This document shows positions 33,987 to 44,354 of a stretch of DNA of 64,000 nt, one piece after another. The stretch is from Caryophanales bacterium UBA6259 (lineage in GTDB: Bacteria > Bacillota > Bacilli > Tepidibacillales > Tepidibacillaceae), in NCBI GenBank assembly GCA_002441135.1, contig DJVJ01000058.1, forward strand, positions 43,558 to 107,557, given 5' to 3'. The position numbers and the translations under genes were made by a program. Every line of letters begins with the position of its first letter. Within the stretch, counting starts at the first letter, position 1. The notes beneath the pieces were generated by a model. The model ran no database searches. It saw only the letters and a program-made list of their open reading frames with translations, and was not told the DNA's origin.

Positions 33987-36900
33987 TTACTTCGGAATTT
34001 TTTTCTGTCCCTTTAGTACATTCATTACGATTCTAGCTGCCTCAGAACGCTTCAGGTTTGATCGTGGATCAAAACGATAGGTTAGCTTTTTCTGACCCTC
34101 TAGTAATAGATTTGGCTTACCTGCCATTAGCTTTGCTCTCACTACCGATTCTACTGCAGGTGCTGCATATAAATCCTCCATAATGATATTCCCATCTGTA
34201 AATAGCTTTTGAAGATTTTTCTTTGTTTTCTCTACTTGCTTCTCGTCAGTGACTGAAGTTAATTTAAGATTAGTTGCCCTTGCAATCATTACTGCAGCAT
34301 CTTGTCTAGAGATTAGCTCATTCGGTGCAAAAGTACCTTCTAAACGCCCGCGAACAATTCCGTATCTAGCAGCGGTCTCGATGTATTTATAATCGTATAA
34401 TGGATTACCAATCGTACGAGGATATTTAAGTACATCGTAGAAGGTAAGCATTCCTTCATAATCAAGTGGTAGCTCAAGTGATTTTACTAGTAACGTTACA
34501 AACTCACCACGAGTAATACTTTCCTCAGGCACAAATTGATTATAGAACTTATTGACCATGATTCCTTTAGAGTATAGCGTATCCAAATCTAATCTTGCCC
34601 AGTTATGACCAATAACGTCATCATAGCTTTGATTCATGTACATTACTTGGTAATAGCCAAAACCATCAAATGGTACAGTAATCGTTTGTTTCTTCGGATC
34701 AACTACTCCACCGATATTCTTCCATTCATTTCTCTTCTTATCTGGGTCATAGGTGAAGTGATAAACCGTTAAATATGGCCAGGAATCATTTCTAAAATAT
34801 TGGTTGTATTTTAAGGTTAGCTGTCCTCTCTTTGTTGGAACTAGCTGATATTGTGGTAGTCTATTATAAAATCTAGCTTCTGAATCATAAGGGTCTAATC
34901 CACTACCATAAATCGTTTCTTCAATCCCACTTTCATCGCCATAGATAACCCCGGCATCCATCCAAACAAGTGGACTTGCTGGTCGGAAACGTCCTGTTGG
35001 TTCTTCTAAGAAACTTGTTGCAGTATAAGATGGAGTAGGATAAAGTCTTTTATCTACTCGCCCATCCTCCTGATCGGCAATACCAAACAAAATCTGTCTT
35101 TGATCTGTCAAATATGGCTGTGCTGCATTACCATCATTTATTTTAAGCATGGTGCCTTTTTCAAACTCTAATTGTACTAGATCACCAAATACCTTCATTC
35201 GTTTTTCAATCGGGGATTTGTACATTGCACCCTCTACTGTAGCAGCTGCATAGAAAACCTCTAATTCACCTTCTAAGGACTGATCACCACGTATAACCTC
35301 AAAGCTTATCTTGTTCTTCCCTTGCTTTAATTCACGAACCTCATACACAAACCCTTCCTGATTACCAATCATCGCCTTTTTGGCTGCCCCATCTTTAAAA
35401 ATAACCTGGTCAGCACCCTCAGCAAGCATCTCAATCTTTAAAAAGTTACTATTAATTACATTGGTTTGAGATAAATCAGGATAGATAATCTCATATGGCA
35501 ATGGATCTCTTTGAATCTCAAAGGTAGTGCTTCGGATAATACCTGAAGGGTTACTTACCTGCACCTCTATCGTTGTTGCTCCAACATCTGTTAAAATACT
35601 ATCTAAATAGAAGGTTCCTTTTTTATCATCTGATGTTGAAAGAATGCTCAAATCATCTTTCGTATTATTAAAATTTCTTGAAATTTCTTGGAAGCTATAG
35701 CTTGTTGAGTTAGGAATCTGCTTCCAACCCCAAATTCCTGTTTTTGTCGTTTCCCCTTTGCGATAAATATTTACTGTAATCTTGGTTGCCTCTTCAAAAT
35801 TTCCTACTATAGAAATGTTACTTTTTCTTGTTACATATTGCCCAACTGGCATATTATCGGTTCGAATAAAGTCTTTCAGCATACTTGGTGCAATACTCAA
35901 ACTAATGGATGGTACTTTTTTAGTAAAGATATATATATCCCATGATGAAGAAGAAATAATTGAATTTTGGTCATCCTTGATATAAAAGACAATAGAATTC
36001 TTTCCCTCTTCAAGAGCCTGATCTACACCAGTAATCGTAAAGCTTTGATCTGTTTTTACAGTAAATTGCAATGGACCACTGTTTGGCGTATTCCCAGTTG
36101 CTGAAATTTTACCATTAATATTAACCTCTACATTCGTGGCATCAGGAATATTAACTAAACGGCCCTTAATTTCTTTAATGTTTCCTGTTGAATCAAACAT
36201 TTGTCCATTATAAACATTGGTTAATAAAATATATTGCAAATGAACATATTGAATAGTTCGACTAATACTACCAGCATCTTTTTCCCTTGCGATATTACTA
36301 CCATCAATAATATAAGGAACAAACTTCAAGGTATGAATACCTTCAGGTAGCCATTTAATTTTATATTGGTTTAATTCATTACCTTGAGCATCCTTTAGAC
36401 GCTCTATCGATGTAGAATCTACATTAGTTGGATCTGTCACCTTATAAAGGGGCTTGCTAACACCATCTTCAAGGTAGTAGATATTCACTCCATCAAAATT
36501 AGCAGATGAGCTATTAGAAATTACTTCTATTGTTAATGGAAGCTCGTGTATTTGCGTATTATCTACTAATGCTGTATTATTTTTCACAATTTTAACTTCT
36601 GATAAATAAGGAATATTTTGATCAATGTAATCAAAGGCAGAGCTAATTGTCTTTGGTTTTGCAACCAATGGATTAGTATTAGAAAATGTTGTTCTAACGT
36701 TCTGCTTTCTAGTATTAATATCTACCTTTGCTGCAATAATCTCATAGTCAAAGATTTTATACTGCTCATTCGATTTATTTGCGTTATACGTAATAATGGC
36801 ATTTAATGTATTTGGTACAGTAGCGGTTACTGCACCACTATTCTCTGTTAAAGAATAGGTTACATTATTTAATCCACTAATATTAAGATCTACCTGATCA

Positions 36901-37883
36901 TATTGCAAAACCATAGGACTGGTTTTATCCTCAACATCCTCTGGTACCATTTCCACCTTAATTGTTCCCTTAAGATTGACGGACTCTGTTTTTCCTTGTA
37001 AAACTGGACTAGTTAGTAAGCTTTTCCAGCTTAAAGGAGTAGTAGAAACCTCTGGTACCATTGCTACATAATTGTTATAAGTAAAGGAAGAACCGTCATT
37101 GTAAATAAAACGTTTATGAATATTTACCTTTTGGGTATTATTAGTGGCAATAATGTCGATTTCCTGTGCTCCCCCGTCTAGATAAATATCCGCTAGCTGC
37201 TTAGAATCCTTTTTATCAATAATAAACTGAAAGAATCCAGACTCTGAATTAAAATACCCATTATATGGTGTTGTATCACCAAGCACTTGAATATATACAT
37301 CCGTCGCATTCATTGCATAGCCTGTAAGAACAATCTTGGTATCTCTTAAATCATCTTCAGCGATTTTCGCGGGATATACCCGATCATTTTCAAATGGCAT
37401 TTCCGTATTTTGATAGGAAACTCTTAAATCAGTAATTGCTGATGCAGGATAATAATAGACCCAGCCTTCTGCTAATGGCTCCTTGTTGGCAGAATAAATA
37501 ACAATTTTATTAAGCCCCTCTGTTAAAACCACATTATTAAAGGTAAAGTTATTACCTACAACCTCTGGACGGTTTTTGTCATAGACAACCGTTACTGGGG
37601 GTTGGTCATATGTAATGTTGGATACCGAATAATAAAAGTCCAATACCTCATTTACTGGATAATTGTAAAAATATCCTTGTACAGAAAGGTTTTTTGATGT
37701 TGCTCTAGTTACTTTATCTAAATCCTTAGGAACTCCGTTCTCATCAAGTTCATTAACACTTGGTGTATACAGATTAATAATCTCGATACTGCTTGTCCCC
37801 TGAGCTTGAACAAATGGCGCAACAACGCCTAATAATAAGCTGAAAATTAATAAAACCGACCATGTTTTTATTCCTCTGCCCAT
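33987..37883 (-). CDS. Large secreted SLH-domain protein
   Basis: 1298 residues. The signal peptide begins MGRGIKTWSVLLIFSLLLG and ends near FVQAQGTS. The long middle part consists of bacterial Ig-like/cadherin-type repeats, each with strands such as GLNKIVIYSANKEPL, EGKNSIVFYIKDDQ and VGATTIEVQVSNPSG. The C-terminus (about 1085-1295) holds SLH repeats including GIVRGRLEGTFAPNELISRQ. No catalytic motif is visible. The inner ATG at 37883 is chosen for its AAGGAGTG site and signal peptide. A structural surface protein or adhesin is most likely. Monocistronic, between yvyE and tagO. Confidence 0.85.
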   Translation of the reverse strand: MGRGIKTWSVLLIFSLLLGVVAPFVQAQGTSSIEIINLYTPSVNELDENGVPKDLDKVTRATSKNLSVQGYFYNYPVNEVLDFYYSVSNITYDQPPVTVVYDKNRPEVVGNNFTFNNVVLTEGLNKIVIYSANKEPLAEGWVYYYPASAITDLRVSYQNTEMPFENDRVYPAKIAEDDLRDTKIVLTGYAMNATDVYIQVLGDTTPYNGYFNSESGFFQFIIDKKDSKQLADIYLDGGAQEIDIIATNNTQKVNIHKRFIYNDGSSFTYNNYVAMVPEVSTTPLSWKSLLTSPVLQGKTESVNLKGTIKVEMVPEDVEDKTSPMVLQYDQVDLNISGLNNVTYSLTENSGAVTATVPNTLNAIITYNANKSNEQYKIFDYEIIAAKVDINTRKQNVRTTFSNTNPLVAKPKTISSAFDYIDQNIPYLSEVKIVKNNTALVDNTQIHELPLTIEVISNSSSANFDGVNIYYLEDGVSKPLYKVTDPTNVDSTSIERLKDAQGNELNQYKIKWLPEGIHTLKFVPYIIDGSNIAREKDAGSISRTIQYVHLQYILLTNVYNGQMFDSTGNIKEIKGRLVNIPDATNVEVNINGKISATGNTPNSGPLQFTVKTDQSFTITGVDQALEEGKNSIVFYIKDDQNSIISSSSWDIYIFTKKVPSISLSIAPSMLKDFIRTDNMPVGQYVTRKSNISIVGNFEEATKITVNIYRKGETTKTGIWGWKQIPNSTSYSFQEISRNFNNTKDDLSILSTSDDKKGTFYLDSILTDVGATTIEVQVSNPSGIIRSTTFEIQRDPLPYEIIYPDLSQTNVINSNFLKIEMLAEGADQVIFKDGAAKKAMIGNQEGFVYEVRELKQGKNKISFEVIRGDQSLEGELEVFYAAATVEGAMYKSPIEKRMKVFGDLVQLEFEKGTMLKINDGNAAQPYLTDQRQILFGIADQEDGRVDKRLYPTPSYTATSFLEEPTGRFRPASPLVWMDAGVIYGDESGIEETIYGSGLDPYDSEARFYNRLPQYQLVPTKRGQLTLKYNQYFRNDSWPYLTVYHFTYDPDKKRNEWKNIGGVVDPKKQTITVPFDGFGYYQVMYMNQSYDDVIGHNWARLDLDTLYSKGIMVNKFYNQFVPEESITRGEFVTLLVKSLELPLDYEGMLTFYDVLKYPRTIGNPLYDYKYIETAARYGIVRGRLEGTFAPNELISRQDAAVMIARATNLKLTSVTDEKQVEKTKKNLQKLFTDGNIIMEDLYAAPAVESVVRAKLMAGKPNLLLEGQKKLTYRFDPRSNLKRSEAARIVMNVLKGQKKIPK

Positions 37884-37976
37884 GTTTTCACTCCTTGTTG
37901 TGTCATATTCTTTTATATATATCGGCGGAATAGACAAAGCCTTTTATAGTAAATTAGCACGAAATTAGTAGGAAAT

Positions 37977-38022
37977 GAAAAAAGCCTCTAAACGAAGAAT
38001 ACTTCTCGCTATAGAGGCATAT
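37977..38022 (-). terminator. Rho-independent terminator of tagO
   Basis: Minus strand: GCCTCTA, AGCGAGAAG pair with CTTCGTTTAGAGGC, followed by six T residues. Confidence 0.88.
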
Positions 38023-38046
38023 GTTCCAAATATTTTAGTGTTTCTA

Positions 38047-39132
38047 TTATAAATGTGTTGATTTCCTAGTTTCCTGTGGTTCCTTTTGAAGAACCTTGCG
38101 TAAGCTACCGATAATCGGTTGATAGGTTTTTCCTAATAGTCCCATTGCTTCTACTGCTAATTCCAAGCCTAGCAAAATAATTCCTACTATTAAGATAGAT
38201 CCCCATAAGGTTGCTTGGGTGAAGAAAATCGCACTAGTTCCAAATAGCATACTTACTAAATAGATAATAATCACCGTTTGTCGATGAGAAAATCCTATCT
38301 GCAATAATCGATGATGTAAATGGTTTTTGTCTGGTTCTGATATGGGCTTATTATTTACCCAACGTCTGATGATGGCAAAGAAGGTATCAGAAATTGGCAC
38401 TCCTAAAATCAGAATTGGAACGATAAAGGCAAATAAGGTAACATATTTAAAGCCAAGAATTGACATTGATGCTAACATAAAGCCTAAAAACAATGCGCCT
38501 GTATCTCCCATAAAAATTTTTGCAGGATGAAAATTATAAAATAAAAAGCCAATAATTGCGCCTAATAAAATTACACTTAAGTAGGAAGCTGTTGGATTGC
38601 CAATGATAAAGGACATTACAAAAATTACTGCTGTTCCTATCCCAGATACTCCAGCTGCTAAACCATCTAATCCATCAATCAGATTCACTGCGTTGGTAAT
38701 TCCAATGATCCAAAAAAGAGTAAATGGTATACCAAACCAACCAAAGTTCCAAACTCCCTCAAACGGCAGGTTAACAAACTCTACCTGTAATCCAGCAAAC
38801 ACAACAACAAGAGCAGCAATCATTTGCCCAACTAATTTCACCTTTGGTGACAGCTGATAACGATCATCTAATGCACCTGTAATTACAATTATCGTAGCAC
38901 CTAACAAAATAGCATAGGTTAACAATGTCTTTGGAGCAATAAATAAAAAAGCAATTAAAAAAGCAATATATATTCCTAATCCACCTAAACGTGGCATTAT
39001 TTTCGCATGAACCTTACGTTGATTAGGTTGGTCCACTGCACCCCACCAAATTGCTAAGCGTTTCACAAGCGGTGTGATCAGCAATACAGTAATAAGGGCA
39101 ATACTAAAGCCAATTGCTAAATCTAAATACAT
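38047..39132 (-). CDS. tagO: Undecaprenyl-phosphate GlcNAc-1-phosphate transferase (TagO/WecA family)
   Basis: 361 residues, about ten membrane segments. Signatures are RLGGLGIYIAF, the MraY/WecA aspartate motif AVNLIDGLDGLAAG, FYNFHPAKIFMGDTGALFLGF and the cytoplasmic HLHHRLLQIGFSHRQ. It transfers GlcNAc-1-phosphate to undecaprenyl phosphate, the first step of wall teichoic acid and of secondary cell-wall polymer in SLH bacteria. A GAGGTGG site precedes the start at 39132. The protein-bound tagA lies 163 bases upstream on the same strand. Confidence 0.93.
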   Translation of the reverse strand: MYLDLAIGFSIALITVLLITPLVKRLAIWWGAVDQPNQRKVHAKIMPRLGGLGIYIAFLIAFLFIAPKTLLTYAILLGATIIVITGALDDRYQLSPKVKLVGQMIAALVVVFAGLQVEFVNLPFEGVWNFGWFGIPFTLFWIIGITNAVNLIDGLDGLAAGVSGIGTAVIFVMSFIIGNPTASYLSVILLGAIIGFLFYNFHPAKIFMGDTGALFLGFMLASMSILGFKYVTLFAFIVPILILGVPISDTFFAIIRRWVNNKPISEPDKNHLHHRLLQIGFSHRQTVIIIYLVSMLFGTSAIFFTQATLWGSILIVGIILLGLELAVEAMGLLGKTYQPIIGSLRKVLQKEPQETRKSTHL

Positions 39133-39295
39133 GGTGTCAAGCCACCTCAGTTCTTATTTATGATCATAATCAAATCCTATTCATTATACAGCAGATTCCT
39201 AAAAAACAACATACATAATCCATTGAAATATAGATGGAAATTCAGGAATTAAACCCCACAAAATACTAGACGCGTTTTAGGATAAAAAGTTTCAT

Positions 39296-40087
39296 CTATC
39301 TCTTTACTTTTCGTATTTCTCCTTCTTTTTTTGACCGATGCTTTTCTTTTGGTGTTAGCAATGCCTTTAGTAAAAATACAGGCAAGACAAGCATCCTTCT
39401 CCAACGCTTTGGCTCCTGAATCAAACGATATAACCACTCTAGATTTAGTTTCTGCCAGATTATTGGTGCTCGTTTTACTTTTCCTGCAATACCATCAAAG
39501 CTTCCCCCAACTCCCATCATAATAGGAACCTCTAATTGTTCTTTATACTGAGCAATCCATTCCTCCTGTTTTGGGAATCCTAAGGCCACAAATAGAAAAT
39601 CAGGCTTTGCTTGTTTAATTTGCTCAATAATTTTAGCATCCTCGTCCGCTTTGAAAAAACCATTCCTTCTACCAACAAGCTGGGCATTAGGAAACTTGTC
39701 CTGTAATTTTTCATAAGCCAATTGATTAACCTCTTCACTTGCTCCTAAAAGAAAAACCTTCTTCTGGTACTGATTAGCATACTTCATTAATTCATGTAAC
39801 AAATCATAGCCAGCCACTCTTTCTGGTAACTGATCTTCTCCCCACTTTTTAGAGGCAATGACAACTCCAATTCCATCGGCTAAAACCAATTCAGCCTCAT
39901 GAAGGATTCGCATATATCTATGACTGTTCACGCCATACATCACAATTTCTGGATTCGCGGTAACGATTTGCATTCCTACTGGATTGTTCTTTTTTTCTAT
40001 AAACTCTATAATATAATCTATTGTTTCTTGCATAGTTACTTTGGCAAAAGGTACTCCAAGAATTGATAAATAAGAAATCTGCTTCAT
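39296..40087 (-). CDS. tagA: WecG/TagA/CpsF family N-acetylmannosaminyltransferase
   Basis: 263 residues. Signatures are LGVPFAKVTMQETIDYI, ADGIGVVIASKKWG, VGVGGSFDGIAGKVKRAP and EWLYRLIQEPKRWRR. It adds ManNAc to GlcNAc-PP-undecaprenol, producing the disaccharide lipid linkage unit shared by teichoic acid and secondary cell-wall polymers. The basic C-terminus (KHRSKKEGEIRKVKR) fits membrane association. Together with TagO and CsaB it makes the polymer to which SLH domains bind. It is divergent from csaB, sharing a 225-base intergenic region. Confidence 0.93.
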   Translation of the reverse strand: MKQISYLSILGVPFAKVTMQETIDYIIEFIEKKNNPVGMQIVTANPEIVMYGVNSHRYMRILHEAELVLADGIGVVIASKKWGEDQLPERVAGYDLLHELMKYANQYQKKVFLLGASEEVNQLAYEKLQDKFPNAQLVGRRNGFFKADEDAKIIEQIKQAKPDFLFVALGFPKQEEWIAQYKEQLEVPIMMGVGGSFDGIAGKVKRAPIIWQKLNLEWLYRLIQEPKRWRRMLVLPVFLLKALLTPKEKHRSKKEGEIRKVKR

Positions 40088-40257
40088 TATTTCACTCCTA
40101 ATTATTTAAACGGTTCTTTTGACGTTAAACAAAAAAATAATACGTTATAAACATAGTGTATAATTTTATGATAAATAGATTATAAAACAAATAACGTTAT
40201 TATTAAACATCTCCCATTCAATAATAACAAATAAGCTTTTATTCTCTTAAAAAGTTT

Positions 40258-40266
40258 TGTTATACT
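40258..40266 (+). promoter_or_regulatory. Extended -10 promoter of csaB operon
   Basis: TGTTATACT (TGn then TATACT) at 40258-40266 lies about 48 bases before the csaB start. The -35 region (TTTTAT) is weak. Confidence 0.55.
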
Positions 40267-40313
40267 TAATTTGATTTATTATGTCTGCAACAAGCATGAA
40301 AGAAGGACAAACT

Positions 40314-41438
40314 ATGACCAAAGTTTTAATCTCTGGCTATTATGGTTTTGATAATGCTGGTGATGATGCCGTATTATACGGAATTATTTCATCCTTAAAA
40401 AAAATAGATCCTACAATCGAGATCAGCGTACTCTCCAATCAGGTAGAGGAAACCAAGAAGCTGTTTCAAATTCCTGCATTTGATAGATGGAATATCAAGG
40501 AAATTTTGAAACAAATTTCCAAGGTAGATTTAGTGATTCTTGGAGGAGGAACCTTACTTCAGGATCGAACAAGCCCAAGAAGCCCGCTATACTATTTAGG
40601 AATCACACTGTTGGCAAAAATGCTCGGTAAGCCTGTTTTTTATTATGGGCAAGGCTTCGGACCAATTGTACACCATACTAGTAAACGAATGATTCGCTAT
40701 ATCGCCAATCGCGTGGATACCATTACGGTCCGTGACCAGGAATCTGGTGATGAGATGAAGCAATATGGGATTCTCAAGGCACCTATTTATGTTACTGCAG
40801 ATCCTGCACTAACGATTAATCCGCTAGAAGCCAATTTTGATGAAGCAAGAGAACTATTACGCTCCTACAAGGTTGATCTTGACAAACCAATCGTATTTAT
40901 TTCTGTAAGAAATTGGAAGAAAGAAAATGACTTTAAAAATGAGCTAGCTATTGCTTGTGATCATCTCATTCAGCAGGGCTGGCAGGTTGTTTTTATCGCG
41001 ATGCAGAACCCACACGATATTACACCTTCATTAGATATATTATTACAAATGGAAGAGCAGGCAGTTGTTATTGACAAAGCCTTAAACTTCAAGCAATTGA
41101 TGAGCTTAATTGGATTGGGTAATTTGGTCATTGGGATGAGACTACATGCGGTTATTTTATCTGCATTAATGAATGTTCCTTTTATTGCTTTATCCTATGA
41201 TCCAAAGATAGAGCGTTTTGCGGAAAGCTTAGGCAAAACTTCTATTGCTTCTATTGAAAATCTATCTGCAGCACAGCTTACCAATGAATTAGATGCTCTA
41301 ATTAGAAAACTACCTTCTGAAAAGGAAAAACTGCAAAAGCAGCTTAAACCGATTGTTAAACAGGCCTTAAAAAGCGCAGAGCTAGTCTATAAGGTTTTAG
41401 ACGATAAAGATAAAGATAAAGATAAAAAGAAAAAGTAA
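40314..41438 (+). CDS. csaB: Polysaccharide pyruvyl transferase CsaB
   Basis: 374 residues. The N-terminal signature ISGYYGFDNAGDDAVLYG, VILGGGTLLQDRTSPRSPLY and LVIGMRLHAVILSALMNVPF are typical of CsaB. It adds pyruvate to ManNAc of the secondary cell-wall polymer, creating the ligand for SLH domains. The inner ATG at 40314 follows AGAAGGA by about seven bases. The tail is a lysine/aspartate run encoded by four exact copies of gataaa (41403-41426). The gene begins a plus-strand run through polymerase, two unknown proteins, a glycosyltransferase and MurJ. Confidence 0.94.
   Translation: MTKVLISGYYGFDNAGDDAVLYGIISSLKKIDPTIEISVLSNQVEETKKLFQIPAFDRWNIKEILKQISKVDLVILGGGTLLQDRTSPRSPLYYLGITLLAKMLGKPVFYYGQGFGPIVHHTSKRMIRYIANRVDTITVRDQESGDEMKQYGILKAPIYVTADPALTINPLEANFDEARELLRSYKVDLDKPIVFISVRNWKKENDFKNELAIACDHLIQQGWQVVFIAMQNPHDITPSLDILLQMEEQAVVIDKALNFKQLMSLIGLGNLVIGMRLHAVILSALMNVPFIALSYDPKIERFAESLGKTSIASIENLSAAQLTNELDALIRKLPSEKEKLQKQLKPIVKQALKSAELVYKVLDDKDKDKDKKKK
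41403..41426 (+). repeat. Six-base tandem repeat in csaB tail
   Basis: Four exact copies of gataaa encode alternating Asp-Lys at the C-terminus of CsaB. Changes in copy number keep the frame. Confidence 0.85.
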
Positions 41439-41479
41439 ATTTTAAGTAAGCAAATTTCAATTGCGTCTGGGAGGTTCAT

Positions 41480-42724
41480 ATGCTTCAGCAGTGGAATAAC
41501 ATGAAAAAAATTTGGCTATATGTCTTTTTATCCTTTCCGTTATTAGATTACATTTTACGGAATTGGCTACCAATCCCAGTTATTCCTTCGTTATGGGATG
41601 AAGGAGTAATTTTTGTACTATTACTATACATTTTCCTACAATATAAAGGGAAGTTTGCCAAGGAGGATTTTCCAGAGGCGATTTTCTATCCTTTTATTGC
41701 TTTTATTGTTTTAGGAATTTCCCATCTAATTATTGATTTACCCAATTTTGCTGCAACCCTTGAGGGCTTTCGAGCAGTTTATCAATATATGATTGCTTTA
41801 TTTATTGGCATGTTTTTGATAACCAAGCTAGAGGATGGCATTAATATGCTTCGATTCATTACTATTATTGGGACTATTGCAGCGATTGTTGGACTACTCC
41901 AAGTAATTCTCGGTGTAGAAACTCCTGCTAGCTGGATTGATGCAAGTGAGCAAGGTTTAACAAGAGCCTTTTCCTTTGTTGTCAGTCCTAATGTATTAGG
42001 AAGCTATATGATTTTAGTTGGTCCGATGGCTCTAGGCTTTGTATTTTATGAAAAAAATAAAGGTTGGAAGCTCTTTTGGGTAGCAAGCTTTATCATTATT
42101 GTTCTTACCTTAGTCTTTTCTGGTTCCCGGGGAGCATGGTTAGGATTATTTGGAGCAATCGCTATTGTTTTCTTATTTATTAACCGTAAGCTACTAATTG
42201 CTACTTTAGTTGGTTCGATTAGCTTAGTGATGTTTGTACCAATGATAAGATCCAGAATGCTAAACCTATTTTCAATGGAATATTTTGAAAAAAGCTCCAA
42301 CGACGGAAGAATTGGTCGATGGTTAGATGCCTTTCACATTATGCAAAAGGATCCTTTCTTTGGAAGAGGTCTAGGTCATTATGGTGGAGCGGTTGGTGAC
42401 CGTTATTTTGGTACTATTTATGTAGATAGCTATTATTTTAAAACCATTGCAGAGACAGGTATTATTGGGATGATGATCTATGCCTGGTTAATTATCGCTA
42501 CCTTCATCTTTATCTATAAAAATTGGAAGCTGTGGAAGGGGTCAATCGAATTTTACCTTCTTGGCGGTGTATTTATTGGACTTTTATCTGTTATTTTACA
42601 CAATGGCGTAGAAAATATATTTGAAGTTCCCTTTATGAATAGTTATTTCTGGTTTTTAGTTGGACTTCTTTTAGCTTTTTCGTCCTTCAAGAAAGGAGAC
42701 CATCATGAATCAAAGCATGAATAA
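41480..42724 (+). CDS. O-antigen ligase/polymerase family membrane protein
   Basis: 414 residues with about ten membrane segments. The Wzy/WaaL signature loop includes SPNVLGSYMI, FSGSRGAWLGLF, RWLDAFHIMQKDPFFGRGLG and KTIAETGIIGMMIYAW. In this setting it probably polymerises lipid-linked repeats of the secondary cell-wall polymer on the outer face of the membrane, though ligation is also possible. A GGGAGG site precedes the ATG. It overlaps the next gene by 20 bases, implying coupling. Confidence 0.88.
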   Translation: MLQQWNNMKKIWLYVFLSFPLLDYILRNWLPIPVIPSLWDEGVIFVLLLYIFLQYKGKFAKEDFPEAIFYPFIAFIVLGISHLIIDLPNFAATLEGFRAVYQYMIALFIGMFLITKLEDGINMLRFITIIGTIAAIVGLLQVILGVETPASWIDASEQGLTRAFSFVVSPNVLGSYMILVGPMALGFVFYEKNKGWKLFWVASFIIIVLTLVFSGSRGAWLGLFGAIAIVFLFINRKLLIATLVGSISLVMFVPMIRSRMLNLFSMEYFEKSSNDGRIGRWLDAFHIMQKDPFFGRGLGHYGGAVGDRYFGTIYVDSYYFKTIAETGIIGMMIYAWLIIATFIFIYKNWKLWKGSIEFYLLGGVFIGLLSVILHNGVENIFEVPFMNSYFWFLVGLLLAFSSFKKGDHHESKHE

Positions 42725-44354
42725 ACGTTCGTTTTTGCCCTTTATTCTGTGGCCTTTATATACTGTTTATCTTTACCTTTTTTATCATATTATTGTTATT
42801 CCCTTTAGCTTAGATTTTTGGGTGTTAGGGGTAGCTCTAATTATTGTCCTTAGTTTAATTATGATTTTTGCTATACCAAAGAAGTTACGCAAAAGCATTA
42901 TTGTTTTTTCCCTTTTGCTTTTGCTTGCTGATAAAGCCGTTTTTAATATTGGAATTTTAGATGGGTTAAGCTATTATTTAAGCTTTGCGGTTATCCTAAT
43001 TGGTATTGCCTTAATTGCAAAATGGTATGGAAAATTATCCGTTACACCAATTACTGTCTTACTGATTGCAAGTATTCTTGTATCTTTCATCCCAAGGGAT
43101 CATGCTCCTTTATATGCGCACTTTACAATCAAGTGGAAATCGCCAGCTTTATATATTAGCGATACGATTGATTACTTCCCTTATGTATTAAAGGATATCG
43201 ATCAGGATGGACAGGATGAAATTGTCACGATTGGTAATGCATTTGAGGAAAAAAGCATTATTGAGCAGCAAAATCAGGAGACTAATGAATCATCTAACAA
43301 AGAGACCGATCCGTCTTTAAAGCCAGACCAGTTAAACTACTATGTATTTAAATGGAATGGAACAGAGATGGAGAGAGTAATGGAACCAACCCAAAAGCTT
43401 TTAACAAATGAGGTCATCAATGTGTTCCAAAAGGATTATCCTGGTTTTCCTTTTTTATCACTAAATGATTCACAGTTAAATCCATTGATCGACAGAGATG
43501 AGCTTGCTGAATCGATGCTTCAATTTGGAGCCGCTCCTTACCAAGCAATGGCTCTAAATATCGAAAATCTAAATCATTATCTAACGACCACTGATGGGGT
43601 TTGGGATGCAAAAGAAGAAATTATTAATTACCCTGCCTTCCGTGATATTAAAATAAAAAATGGCATGATCACAGGATATTATAATGAAAATAAATTTGAG
43701 CTAAAAACCACTGCATCTAAAATCGTTGGTGGTATTCAGCTTCCTAATAAAATAGAAGGACTATTGCTACAAGGGAACTCCTTAGATGTTCTCACATTTA
43801 CACCAGAGCCTAAATTAGCTTATACATTAACACAGCAGCAGATTAGTGATATTACTACTGCAGAGCTGATTATATCTGACGTCGATTTTGATCAAGTGGA
43901 TGAAATTTTATTGTCCTTTCCAACGAATTCAAGCAATGCATCCATGATTATAAAGCCTAAAACAGCTGAAAAATGGGAGCTTATTTGGAAAGCGAAGGAT
44001 AAAAGCTTTCGTTTTGAAGACATTATAAGGCATAATGACCAAAACGGAAAAATGAGCGAAATCATTGTCCTTGATAAGAGTCATATTGGTCTTCAGCCTA
44101 TTCGTTATCTATCAAGCTATAATTATGACACCCATGCATTAAAAAGAAATTGGAAGGTCTTTCAATCTGTAATCAATGTACGTAGTGGAGATGTGGATGG
44201 AGATGGTAAACAGGAGCTAGTTTCATCACTCTATGGTACACATCAGATATTAATCTTACAGCCACATTCTATACCTGTAACGATGATCATTATTGGACTA
44301 ACCATGTTACTTATTACCTTTGGGTTATATAGGAGGATTCGCTATGAAAAATAA
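42705..44354 (+). CDS. Membrane protein with extracellular calcium-loop (FG-GAP-like) repeats, unknown function
   Basis: 549 residues. Four or five hydrophobic segments lie at residues 10-135, then a long outer domain with DIDQDGQDEIVTIGN (about 165) and DVDGDGKQELVSSLYG (about 500), both like calcium-binding blades of beta-propeller FG-GAP/VCBS repeats. One C-terminal membrane segment ends RRIRYEK. I do not recognise the family. The gene lies between polymerase and lipoprotein genes with overlapping ends, so it very likely works in polymer synthesis or export. A GAAAGGAG site precedes the ATG. Confidence 0.8.
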   Translation: MNQSMNKRSFLPFILWPLYTVYLYLFYHIIVIPFSLDFWVLGVALIIVLSLIMIFAIPKKLRKSIIVFSLLLLLADKAVFNIGILDGLSYYLSFAVILIGIALIAKWYGKLSVTPITVLLIASILVSFIPRDHAPLYAHFTIKWKSPALYISDTIDYFPYVLKDIDQDGQDEIVTIGNAFEEKSIIEQQNQETNESSNKETDPSLKPDQLNYYVFKWNGTEMERVMEPTQKLLTNEVINVFQKDYPGFPFLSLNDSQLNPLIDRDELAESMLQFGAAPYQAMALNIENLNHYLTTTDGVWDAKEEIINYPAFRDIKIKNGMITGYYNENKFELKTTASKIVGGIQLPNKIEGLLLQGNSLDVLTFTPEPKLAYTLTQQQISDITTAELIISDVDFDQVDEILLSFPTNSSNASMIIKPKTAEKWELIWKAKDKSFRFEDIIRHNDQNGKMSEIIVLDKSHIGLQPIRYLSSYNYDTHALKRNWKVFQSVINVRSGDVDGDGKQELVSSLYGTHQILILQPHSIPVTMIIIGLTMLLITFGLYRRIRYEK

